64,000 bases of DNA from positions 62,001 to 126,000 of the forward strand of contig CAKAEH010001925.1 of NCBI GenBank assembly GCA_916381525.1. The letters run 5' to 3'. The position numbers and the translations under genes are program-made. This document shows, piece after piece, positions 39,801-50,021 of this stretch. The notes below the pieces were generated by a model. The model ran no database searches, was not told the DNA's origin, and was given only the letters and a program-made list of their open reading frames with translations. Each line of letters opens with the position of its first letter. Position 1 is the first letter of the stretch. Source of the DNA: Cercopithifilaria johnstoni (taxonomy: Eukaryota; Nematoda; Chromadorea; Rhabditida; Onchocercidae).

Positions 39801-41092
39801 GGATATAAAGAGAGAAAAAACTTTGCAGTATCTGGGACTAACGGGACAAAAAAAACAGCAGCACTTTAAACTAAATAAATCATTTTTTGCCAAATGTAAT
39901 ATCATTCAATTAGAACGTGATATAATAACATGCCAAGCTAACTGACCGGTGAAATGGGCTTGCGATGAGTATCGCTGCATACTGTGATGACAGTTGTTCA
40001 TCTTTGATATGTAGCTATAGCTTTTAGATAATTTTTTCATTTTAATAATTTAATTTTAAAAAGTACAAAGCTAGAAAACAATTCAGCCCTCAGGGACATA
40101 TGTATGTTCACGATTGCTGATAGAACAGACGTTTACAATGGATGAAAAGCTAGTATTTCCGACAGTAAAATATGATCGAGAAATAGGAATTATTTGCAGT
40201 ATGAAATTGACCTTTGATCTAAATTTGTCGTCGTGCTGCTAAAGTGCTGCAAAAGATGGCTAGTGCTGCAAGATTTGCTTTCCCAACAATTTGGCTTGTC
40301 CCTACGCCTTATTTTCCTATCTTCTCATCAACTTCAACTTTATTCATTTTTGTTATGCACTGAAATTCTTAAGAAATGATTGCTAAAATTTTAACCGATT
40401 TCATCTTTTCAACCTCATCACAACAAGTACTTATTAAAATAGCAAGTGAGAGGAAATTAGCGCTCTTCATCGCCACATTATTGAATATCTCGAGTCTTTA
40501 AATTTTAAAACATTACATCCTCTAATAGCTAATAGAAGTAAACCTATTAAAGATGTTCTTTTTCACTTTATACTGAAATATTTCCTAAATTGACTCATAT
40601 CGATGCCATCCCGAAACGCGAAAAATGGAGCTAAATCGTTTGAACTGAATGAATGAACTAATCGATCAATGACCGAGAAATGGTTTAAGTTTAATAACTT
40701 TGCGGAACAATGAATGGAGTAGTGCTAAGCATTATTAATTATTATTATCGAATCAGACACATATGCAGCTACGGTAAAAATAAGTTGTTTTTTCCTTCCA
40801 TAAATATTTTGTAATGCACACAGAGTACATTAATTTTGAAATTTGAAGAGCGATTCCCAATTCGCAAAAATTATGCAGAGGAAAACTGAGCTACACTTTC
40901 TAATGAAACGAAGGAATGATTAAATGGGAGAGCTGACGAAAGTTACATTTATAATTCAAAACAGATTAATTTAAGCAATGATCTCTACAATTTCCACTCT
41001 ATAATTTCTGACAACAAAAGTTTTCGATGCAAAGTGTTAAAGATACTAAGAGTAAGGACTGTATTTTTACCTTCTGCTTTTTCCGTATCCAT
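30865..41092 (-). CDS. M16 family zinc metallopeptidase, C05D11.1 type
   Basis: Large multi-exon gene (about 22 exons, roughly 1000 residues) for an inverzincin-type M16 protease resembling the C. elegans C05D11.1 and yeast YOL098C group; physiological substrate unknown. Exon 1 (41071-41092) encodes MDTEKAE. The inverted zinc motif HTLEH sits in DGLPHTLEHLTFMGSKKYPY (exon ending 38957), followed by ASGTNAFTSQDHTAYEL, VGSHGFLKVLPIYLDHLLSP (38639-38707), TEVHHINGRGEDAGVIYSEM (37996-38137, holding the third zinc-ligand glutamate) and NPYRVETGGRLAALRTTCS (37689-37859). Later exons near 37560-37400, 37010-36830, 36530-36440, 36280-36130, 35990-35870, 35725-35640, 35335-35165, 34915-34820, 34020-33920, 33715-33540, 33350-33265, 32965-32805, 32530-32450 and 31945-31690 cover the second half. 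The last exon ends PDLYVKTT, stop 30865. The edge between exons 2 and 3 (39432-39217) is unresolved. TTTCAG lies 21 nt before the ATG. Confidence 0.88.
38068..38342. repeat. 137-bp perfect direct repeat around a single N (probable assembly artefact)
   Basis: Positions 38068-38204 and 38206-38342 are identical and separated only by the ambiguous base N at 38205. The unit contains the 5' part of an M16 exon (acceptor and TEVHHING coding) plus intron. An identical exon fragment repeated without divergence next to an N is typical of two contig ends with an unmerged overlap. Confidence 0.9.
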
Positions 41093-42051
41093 TGTCGTTG
41101 GTAAAGCGTTCCCCTGAAATTAGAAAGTTTTAACTAGTTCAATCTAAACCTGCAACTCACATTTTCTGTCATCCTTTTTGTACCTTTAACTCACATCATC
41201 AAAAAGCTGAAGGTACAGAAAGGACGGCAAAAACTTTGCCTGTCTACTTTACCAACATCTACAATTTCCTAGAAAGAGAAAAAAAGGTCCGAGAGAATTG
41301 TGCCATGGGCAGGTGAAAATAAACATGAGACTTTCCTACTTTTTCAATCATTATCTCAATGGAAAAGCTATTTCGCAATCTTATATATTAATAACAAATC
41401 ATTTCAAAAAAACTCGCAAGGAAAATTGATCAATCGGTAAAATGAAACAAAACACATCAAATTTTTGATTTTAGCAAAAAATAGAAGTAGCAATTTGTAT
41501 TGCTTTAGAAAACATCGAAATTCAATAATAGAAAGAAACTATTTTTTAAGTACATGAGCCAGTGTTCATTTGGTAACACTGGAAATATGAATAGTCGTAT
41601 CGCTGGTGATCACAAACATACCAGTCTTTTCAGAGAAAGGTAACTACGAAAGGATAGCATTGACCCTCCTTTCCCCGATCATTTATTTATACTGCTGTGC
41701 AAGATGTCTCATTAATACAATGATTCAAGTCCATCATAGATGGACACTGAAAGTAATCCCTGCATTACTCTCTTATCAAAAACTCCCAATCCCAATATTT
41801 ATCCTGCCACCATGTAACAAAACAGCGTCAAAAAGTCTAGACTTTTGCAAAGTCAGGTTGATCCATTTTTCGTAAGCCAGGCACTAGTCAGGTCAGGTCC
41901 TTTTCGGTATATCTATGATTAACTCGTGTTTTAATTTTACGTGCTCCTAATTTTAAGTATTTGAAAAAGAATTCAGAAATTTGATAATTAAGAAGTTTCG
42001 TTTTGAAAACTCAAATTACCAAATTTTGCAGAAAGGTGAATTGATAGAAAG
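41093..42051. other. Divergent promoter region between M16 protease and GTF2H5
   Basis: The minus-strand M16 gene and plus-strand GTF2H5 start about 960 bp apart and point away from each other, so both promoters must lie here or nearby. Acceptor-like trans-splice sites flank it: near 41115 (minus) and at 42030-42031 (plus, TTTTGCAG). No ORF is supported. Confidence 0.55.
42030..42031 (+). promoter_or_regulatory. Putative spliced-leader trans-splice acceptor of GTF2H5
   Basis: AAATTTTGCAG ends 20 nt before the GTF2H5 ATG, and this gene has no intron. A strong nematode 3' splice site with no upstream coding exon is the expected sign of trans-splicing. Inferred from sequence only. Confidence 0.65.
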
Positions 42052-42267
42052 ATGGTGAATGTGAAAAAGGGCGTGTTAGTACGTTGTGATCCTGCTATGC
42101 GCCAACTTCTGGTGTATCTCGATGAGTCACGGGCGTTGGGATCGAAATTTCTAGTGAAGGATTTGGACGAAACGCATGTCCTGATCGACAGGGAGACCGT
42201 ACCAATTCTCGAACAAAAACTCGACCAGATGATGGAGTCACTCTCTCCTGATCTTAATGACAAGTGA
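42052..42267 (+). CDS. GTF2H5: TFIIH subunit 5 (TTDA / Tfb5)
   Basis: Intronless ORF of 71 residues, exactly the length of human GTF2H5. It begins MVNVKKGVLVRCDPAMRQLL and continues with YLDESRALGSKF and the DETHV segment, collinear with the family over the whole length. The protein is the smallest core TFIIH subunit; in known systems it binds and stabilises p52/GTF2H4, stimulates XPB and is needed for nucleotide excision repair and for keeping TFIIH levels up. It is the only recognised family on the plus strand in this window. An AATAAA signal follows at 42429-42434. Confidence 0.96.
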   Translation: MVNVKKGVLVRCDPAMRQLLVYLDESRALGSKFLVKDLDETHVLIDRETVPILEQKLDQMMESLSPDLNDK

Positions 42268-42853
42268 ATTGTGTTACCTGATTGTCTTATTTTATAATAC
42301 AAGAATGATGCAATTCTATGCGAATAGTGAAATTGTCTTTATGCATAATACTTTAATGGACACATAACTTATTCATTGCGCATGAGTTTGAAATAGTCAA
42401 CCTTTGCTGTTGTATTTATTGCTGATGCAATAAAATTTTATATATCTTACAATCTGCAGCGAAATATTATATCTTATTTCATAATAATGGAAGTCTAAGA
42501 TGTGATAGTAATGCACTGTGACTCATGCGTACGCAGTAAAGGTTCAGTACAGCGGGGACTTGAGCAATGTTCTTCAACAGTATGTTCTTCGCTTAAGGGC
42601 TTCCAGCAGAAGATTTTTTAGTACTTGCCTTCATTGAAATCAAAAAAAATTTTCATCGTGACAAAATGCCATTTTCACATATGACAAGGTCAAACCACGA
42701 ATGCTCTAGCAGATTGTTAAAATTCTCATTAAAAAAGTAACCACTATGGAACGGACTTTGGATATCTTAATAATGATCTTTTGATTAAACGAAATAATTA
42801 GTCGCGGGAGGCGACTTTTGCTTCATCTAGCTTGTAGCTGCGCCACTCCCGAA
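42268..42853 (+). other. GTF2H5 3' flank and upstream region of the 56-residue gene
   Basis: Contains the AATAAA at 42429-42434 and no recognised ORF. Near 42798-42800 an AATAATTAG site precedes the GTCGCGGGAGGCGAC stretch, and could be the trans-splice acceptor for the small gene at 42854. Confidence 0.45.
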
Positions 42854-43366
42854 ATGATAGCCGTGTTAAGCAACAGTTATCGTCCACTACCACCGAAGAA
42901 AAGCCAATTGAACAGGTATGCTCTAGCATTAAAAGATATTGCCCGTTTGAAACTATATAATCAACAAGGTAGTTTAAATTTTTTTTGTAACAGTGGAAAG
43001 TTATTGTTCCATTGCTCAGACATTTTTTTACCATACATTTTATATTTAAATGAATGACCTATATGTGAAAAAAGTGAAACTAATATTTGCACTATTTTTC
43101 TAGATTGGGTAAGAAATAACGAAAAAAGAGGAGAGGAATCATGAATGATGTAATTTTTCCGTAACACATTTAGCAGTAAGCCAACCTTGTTTTGATCCTT
43201 TGCTTCCACTGTCCATTGTCACTTGATTTCGGGATTTAAGAAAGCATAAAATCTTAGAGGATAGATTTTAAACAACTACAATAAACAGGGAAGCATAATT
43301 TGTTTTCTAGCCTCTAGAATAAGAAACCGAGCACTGCAGGAGAAGCATGGTCAGTACACAAGTTAA
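42854..43366 (+). CDS. Unrecognised two-exon gene for a 56-residue basic protein
   Basis: Exon 1 (42854-42968) begins MIAVLSNSYRPLPPKKSQLN and ends at a good donor (CAACAAG before GTAGTT). Exon 2 (43311-43366) follows a strong acceptor (TTTGTTTTCTAG) and encodes ASRIRNRALQEKHGQYTS before TAA. Phases match (1 to 1), giving 56 residues. The product is basic, rich in Lys/Arg/Leu, and has no clear signal peptide or membrane segment. I do not recognise the family; the amphipathic look and charged C-terminus would suit a small mitochondrial or ribonucleoprotein factor, but that is a guess. It ends 36 nt from the convergent RNase H1 stop. An alternative internal splice (42915 to 43318) would give 36 residues with the same C-terminus; the longer form has better splice sites. 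Confidence 0.5.
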
Positions 43367-43402
43367 TCCAGTGAACGAATTTATTTACGAAAAAAAAAAT
43401 GA

Positions 43403-45242
43403 TTAGCAAGGTTTGTTGAGTTTAGCTTTACACAGTTCTTCAAATTCTTCATCCGTCATCATTGGTTGGTCAATAGCTAATCTCGACAATCGATCACTAT
43501 GAAAATTCCCGCAACGATCCCTTTCATCAAGTGACATTTCATCCCAATTCTCCAATCTTTTTTCATCATATTTCTGGTGTCCATATGTATGCTCCACCCG
43601 CATCTAAAAATAACGATTAACGACAGCCAATGTTAAGATACAGAATTTTGGAAAATTAAATTAGATTACAGCAAATAGAACAGAAAAATGGGAAGAGATG
43701 GAAAATGTGGAAGCATTCACTAAATGAAGCGAGCTTAACATCGACATTCATTGATGGACGGTGAAGTATAGTTGCTTCGATATTTCGGCGCTAGCACCTC
43801 AATGGCTTTTTTTATTTACTACGCATCCAACCAAAAAACATCGTTTACGGATTAAATATGTTTTAAGAAGTGAAGTAATGGATAGATATATTTAGGCATA
43901 CTTTTATCATTTCGGTATAACGGCTGAGTTTCTGAATATCATCCATATTTTCGATCTGTTTTCCATCAGCTTTCTTCCACTCATTGGAACGCCATCGAGA
44001 TAACCATGAATTAATCACTTTCACCACAAACTGCGAATCTGTTTTGATAATTATTCGATCAAAATCTAAGGAACAAGCCTAAATCAAGTTAATGTCATAC
44101 TCCTATAGTCATTTCAGCAGTAGAAATAAAATAATATTCAAAACACTTTCTCGCAAATTATTTTGCTATAACAAAACTGCATTACTGTCAATTGTAGAAA
44201 ATGAAAAAATTGAAAGAGCAAATATAGAAGGAAGAAGGAAGCTGATCACTATGCTGTAGCGATGATAAAAAGAGCTGAATTATGCTATCAGAAATTCTAA
44301 AACAAATCAAAAACTACATTAAGAGAAGCAATAACAATCAATTAAAAGATTCACTAGAACCAACAGTAACAAATTCACTAGAACCAACAGTAATAGACTC
44401 ACTAGAACCAACAGTAACAATAGCCACACAATAAAAAAATTCAATAACAAATAACATACTAAAAAACAGAAACAAAAAAGTCATTACAAAAATTAATCAA
44501 AATAATCAATAACAATTTTGCAAAGTCAAAAACCACTGAACAGATCACTTTTTACTCCACCTAACTCATAAAAATTTTAATGTTACACTAACCTGTAAAG
44601 CAGCTAAGCTGACTGCTTGGATTTCCGCTCGAATATTGGTCAATTTTGATCCTGTAAGTGAAAGATGAGCATTACGTTCATCGTTTGGGCTCCAAAATAT
44701 TCCAATACCGCCTTTCCTTAATGTCCAATCAAATGAACCGTCGCAATATACCAATGCAGCACTGTAGCATAAAACAATTTCAATTAAAACAGAACAAAAC
44801 TTCAATTTATTTAAAAATGTAATTAAACTTATTTGAAAGAGGAAAGTGGATTTGAACTATCAAAACATAATCCAAAATCTCAGCAAATGAAGAGCTTGAA
44901 AAGAATAGATGATGGGCCACATCTTTTCATATTCATGATCAATCATGAACTGCATGCTATTGTAGGTCAGTAAAAAAAAACAGGTGCAATCAAAGTTCCA
45001 CCAATCGAATAATAATTTATTAAGAAACCTCACCTCATCCATGCCCTTCTTTCAATTATTTTATCAGCAGATGAGATTTCATCGTTATTGTCGCCATTAC
45101 CAGTAGCTGGCTTCCATTGCTGAATTTTCTCAGCCAATGCATCGAAGTCTGGTGCTGAGAAGAATCGCTTGGCTGACACTGTAGCCGACGAAATAGTATT
45201 ATAAGAATAAAGGCATCTGGACAGTTTGACTACTGGTATCAT
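43403..45242 (-). CDS. RNASEH1: Ribonuclease H1, lacking the hybrid-binding domain
   Basis: Four exons (45034-45242, 44593-44761, 43902-44078, 43403-43603) give 251 residues. RNase H1 cleaves the RNA strand of RNA-DNA hybrids, in animals in nucleus and mitochondria. Catalytic carboxylates are visible: Asp in ALVYCDGSFDW, Glu in NIRAEIQAV, Asp in IIIKTDSQFV and Asp in GNFHSDRLSRLA. The loop bearing the product-release histidine (VEHTYGHQKYDEK) is followed by about 20 charged residues before GN, longer than in the human enzyme. The first 75 residues (MIPVVKLSRCLYSYN onward) look like a mitochondrial presequence plus linker and show no hybrid-binding domain. An acceptor (TTTGCAG) sits one nucleotide before the ATG. 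The gene is convergent with the small gene to its left. Confidence 0.93.
44350..44422. repeat. Three tandem 24-25 bp units in RNase H1 intron 2
   Basis: TTCACTAGAACCAACAGTAA is repeated three times with small changes in the intron between exons 2 and 3 of RNase H1. Minisatellite-like. Confidence 0.85.
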
Positions 45243-46200
45243 CCTGCAAATTTCAGATTATTGAATGAGAAAAAAATCCACGACGCCATGCCAAGATTAA
45301 TTCTGCCACTCTCTAAACAGACGCTTATAATTTGAAGCATGATAACATCCAAATCTAATTTTTTTATCACCTAAATGACGCAGTCCCTTGTCCTAGAACA
45401 TACCAACAATATTCGTAATTAAGTACACTAGTCGTATTCAAATGCAACACTTGACACTACTTATGCCTCCTCTAATATAGATTGAAACAACAGATCAGGC
45501 CTCGTACATGCCTACGTACAGGCACATCACAGCTTTGTCTTCCGCACACAATTGAATATAGAAACTTCCCGAACTCCTAATGCAAAAGAACAAATCAAAT
45601 ACAGTTAGTACTCATAACAGGCATACCATTCGAATCAAACGTATCCCTCCCATATTTAGTTAAACTTTTAATGAAATGTCCTGAAAATCCAGAATACCGT
45701 TTATAAATAACGTTAGCACGGTTACGCACGAAGAATTCTTTGTCTAAGTAATGATTTATCCATTTATTGTACTACAATTATTTTCATTAGTTTTATCATC
45801 TCTTAGCAAGCACAACATTATTTGATACTGACCCGCATTTATAGTACTCACATCAAATCAGAGTTCCACATATCTATGAAGTGATATACATGGAATTTAA
45901 TAACTGATCTGCTAATAAAGATAAATCAAGAATGTTTTAACGTACAATATGTCACATACCAATCATCGATGTATAGGACAGGCATTTTAATCACAGTAAT
46001 TTCATATGTAATTTCATATTGCATAAAGTTAAATGATGGCCTCCTGAAGAAAGCTTTCAGCAGCCAACCAAATCTTTTCATTAAACCATTCACTAGGAGA
46101 ACTGTGGCCTGGATTTTCGGGAAGTCTTTTTTCTTTGACGACAGTGAGCTACTTTATATTTTTTCTTCATAGACAATTAAACACAATTTTCTTCACATTT
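45243..46200. other. Intergenic region between RNase H1 and ZFAND1
   Basis: About 1 kb, AT-rich, presumably RNase H1 promoter and ZFAND1 3' UTR. A plus-strand ORF at 45969-46172 shows no motif and is not called. Confidence 0.45.
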
Positions 46201-48635
46201 TCATTCATCTCTTTTGAGGAAAACGTTAGAGAGATCTTTCAAATACTTCTCGACATTATCACTCATCGGCAAAGGGTTCGCCTGATCCGCTTCACAGTAC
46301 AATCGTAGTACCTACAATAAGATAAAAAATGAAGCAAAACGCCATTAAGACATTACACAAAATGATTACTTCTAAACTTTGAGTTAAAAGAAATAGATTA
46401 CTATCTGATCATAACTTACACATTTACTTTTATATGCTTGACTTCAAGAAATTTTACTTAAATATTTTGAAAATGATACTTTAGTTGCAAAAGTTGCATT
46501 GCCATTCGGGATTGAATACTGTCTGGCAATTTGATCAAGGCAGCGTCCTACCGTCCAGGACTGTAAAATCAAGAAACAATGTATTGGAAATTTGGATACC
46601 AGTTAAAATTTTCAGCAACTTATTAAATATGAATTTTCAACAAGTTTAGACGTCCTAATCAGACAAAATTTTAAAAAGACTTTGGTACAACATTAGACAA
46701 CACTATCAAAATTTTCTAAATGAAGCATACTTTGGAAACCATAACTGGTTCACGTTTTTGATTTTCTGTGACAAATAAAAACATTTGCTCGTCAGGTGGA
46801 ATCTGTAATAGAAACGTGATTTGTAATTATAAAACAATAATCATAATGATATAATGAAGCTATTCATCAACAACTTATGAATGTCAGTTTGTAGCAACAA
46901 GTGATTGTCGTCATGGAAATTCTACAATCTAAGGGTACATAACAAATAAGAAATTTATACCGGAAACTGCTAAGAATGAATGAAGTATAGAAACAAAAGT
47001 TCATAAATACATATAAATACTTTGAAGATCAATTAAAAACAATCACTTGTAAAAATTTACACTACAATTTCGAATATTTAATTTAAGACGCATTATTGCT
47101 ATTCGATCGGCTCTTCTCTGCGCCGTTTCATCCATCTAAAACAATAAATTTAAACAGTTCCAAATATACCTTAACATCAAGAATCTTTCTAAATTTTTAC
47201 TATAAATAAAACATCTGGTTCTCCACCATTGCACTTCCATTTTTAAAAAGAAATTTATGCCGAAATTGCTTTGAAAATGAGATACGTATATAAAAACCTT
47301 TAACTATCTTTTTCTGGTATGCTGTGAGTATTAGTTTTGTTGCCTAGGTCATTCATAAACTTTAATGTATAGTTCTAGAGGTATTTACGAAATATATTAT
47401 TACAAGTATTAAGAAAATAAATAAATAAACCGATTTCTTCTTCTGCAGCGGTGAATGAACACTTGTTTCAGCAATGTTTCTGCTATCAGCAGCAACAATC
47501 ATCGACATTTTTTTTTTCAATTCTTTCTGAAGATTACTGTTAATTTGCCCATTCGTAACACCTTGCGAACGGCACTGATGTTCTTCTGGATAACGATGCC
47601 TGTATAGTAAGGCACATTTTAGTGGGAAAATTTCTATAAAAGTATGGAAAAAATACCTTAACATACACTAAGAAAAGAAGAGCAGTTATTTGAAAGATAT
47701 GTAGAATTTTTGAATCATAGAACAAATAAGTTTTAATAGATTTAAGCAGTTCTATCCATCTCTGTCCTTACGAAGAGATCATATTCAAATCCGGCCTTTC
47801 CATGCTTACTTCAAACAGAAATTGAATCCACAACGTTGACAGTCGATTCGGATAATTTCGGAAGTGAAACAGCCATCTTTCGAACATAAATAAGGCTTCA
47901 ATGATCTACTACTATCACAAATGGATGTTGTCGATTGTCCAACATCCAATTTTTCAAATTGACAACCATGATCAAATCGATGTTCACCGCTAAATGAATA
48001 ATCATACATTCCAATCAAATTTAAGCCACAAAAATGATTACAAAAATACATTCATTCAGATCACTATTTCACATACACTCACCTATAACAGAAGTACTTT
48101 CCTTAAAACTGGAATCCAAACTTATTAAAATTGATTATGGGCTGAGGATGAGTGACTGCGATCACATTTCCTTCCTAAAATTTAACAAGAATGGCTATGC
48201 ATATTCTCAAGTAAACAACAGATCACTACAAATCAAGACTTTTTGTAAGATGGAGACTTTAGAGAAAAAACGCACCAAAAGCATTTCTCGCATATGTTGC
48301 AGACAAAAAACGTGAAATCTGAAAAAATTAAAAATACCAATTCATCAGGGGTTGAATATCTTAATTTAAGAGTTTTGCCAACATTAGAGAATTGTGATTT
48401 TCTTTCAAAAATCTTTCAAGTAAAACTTATGGTTCATTAATCGCTCTCCATCGACCACACAAACAATGTCAATTGTTTAGGAACCCTACATCAAATATTC
48501 TCGGTTCCAATTATGAAATCTGCTTCAAACATCCGATGAGTTATAACGACAGTGGTATAATTAAATGGAAAACTAACCGAGTTTTTTACAAGTTTCTAGT
48601 GAACAATTTCTGCCTAGTTCTGGGAATTCCGCCAT
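46201..48635 (-). CDS. ZFAND1: AN1-type zinc finger protein ZFAND1
   Basis: Eight phase-matched exons: 48578-48635, 48276-48318, 47810-47989, 47431-47599, 47061-47135, 46731-46802, 46480-46560, 46201-46311; 262 residues (human 268). ZFAND1 recruits p97/VCP and the 26S proteasome to arsenite-induced stress granules. Two AN1 fingers are complete. The first is MAEFPELGRNCSLETC, FFVCNICEKCFCGEH, FDHGC, built across exons 1-3. The second runs from YLCSKDGC to the Cys/His pairs of CGFNFCLKHRYPEEHQC. The C-terminal half (PDEQMFLFVTEN, SWTVGRCLDQIA, DNVEKYLKDL) matches the ubiquitin-like domain of ZFAND1, which separates it from ZFAND2. Exon 2 is only 43 nt, yet both junctions are confirmed by the zinc ligands they restore. 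No clear trans-splice acceptor was seen before the ATG. Confidence 0.93.
46841..46916. repeat. Dispersed repeat, copy A
   Basis: TCATAATGATATAATGAAGC and the following bases to 46882 recur at 53235-53276 with about three mismatches over 42 bp. A second block, GTAGCAACAAGTGATTGTCG near 46891, recurs in changed form at 53401-53425. It lies in a ZFAND1 intron and may be a small non-autonomous mobile element. Confidence 0.7.
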
Positions 48636-50021
48636 CGACGCATACAACAATATAAATTAAAGCATACTTAATTCAACTGAAAATGGGCGTCATTTACAAT
48701 ACGTATTTGATAAATTATACTGAATAAAGTTCCAATGTGGAAATTTATTTTCATGAAAGCTGTAGGATCTTCAGCTATGATAAGAAATTTGTTAGGTAAT
48801 TGTACCAATAAAATGACAATTTCAGTTTTAACTGGCAGTGTTTCAAAACACACAACAACAAAATTATGATGTAATAAAATAAATAATGTTCAGTGAACAA
48901 AATGAGCAATAGATTTCAAGATGTATGATTAAAATAACTCACCCAAATGTACACATTCAAAAATCCGAATGATTTAGGCACTTATATTTTTATTCGAATA
49001 AACAACATAATTTGAAACTTCCTTTTTTCTGAACTCTATTCCTTTTCTTTTTTGATTTATCATTGCGTACACCTATCTCACGTTTATGTTTTATAACAAG
49101 CAAGCTAATAACTTCAATACTAAAAATCCACGGTCCCTGCAAAATTTTCTAGTTGCGTCCCTCTCTCAAACTACACCCTCTTTCCCTCTCCTTCCCTTTT
49201 AACAAAATTGAAATAAGTGCGTAAATTTGTATATAATCAAAATGCAAAATTCATGACCCATAAATAAGAGAAAAAAATAGAAATTCTGCGTAAATCAAAA
49301 TATGTTATATACAAAATAATGAATGAGCAAAATCCGAACGATTATTTACAGAAATGCTGGGAAACCATACTTAAGATAATCACATGCATACCAGTAGCTT
49401 GAATTCTAAAAGCGCAAAAATTTTCAAATAAGAACAGTAACAGTTAAAGAGTTTTCTATTACATCCTATCCCGTCTTATTCTTACTTTTAACGAGAAAAA
49501 GGGAAAATAATCAGAGAGAAGACAAAATATAATATTTTAAGAACAATTACAGCACAGCGTTGAATATTAAAAAATTATGGACACTAACTTGATTTATTAA
49601 AACTACACAAATATGAAAAAAAATAATTAAATATATTATTGCATGAGAATTTGTGAAAGAGAAGTACCAAGAAAAAAACATTGAAAATAAAACAACTCTC
49701 ATCATTCCTTTTAATTGTAAATCAAATTCCAGATTTCAAGACATTTATATCCCGTCATGTTCCTAATTTCAGTTCAATCACAATTTCACTCACTCGAAGT
49801 TTTAATAACTCGGACAAACAACTGCGAATAAATACGTAAACAAGCTTACACAACTGGATTCGAATACTCATTTATCCCCTCAATTAAAAAACTAGCCCCC
49901 TTAAATTCATATTTTCATAAAAATTTTTCGTAATAATTATTTTCCGCAGAATGTTCACATAAAAATGAATTCGAAAGAGGACCTACAAACAAAGGCTTAC
50001 AAAATAAGCTGTATAACATAA
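48636..50021. other. Intergenic region between ZFAND1 and CCDC134
   Basis: About 1.4 kb of AT-rich sequence with no supported ORF. It should include the CCDC134 3' UTR and ZFAND1 promoter. Confidence 0.45.

Noticed and set aside
42915..43318. Shorter splice of the small plus-strand gene (36 residues)
   Set aside because: Its acceptor is weaker than the TTTTCTAG site just upstream, and it discards coding-like sequence; kept only as an alternative.
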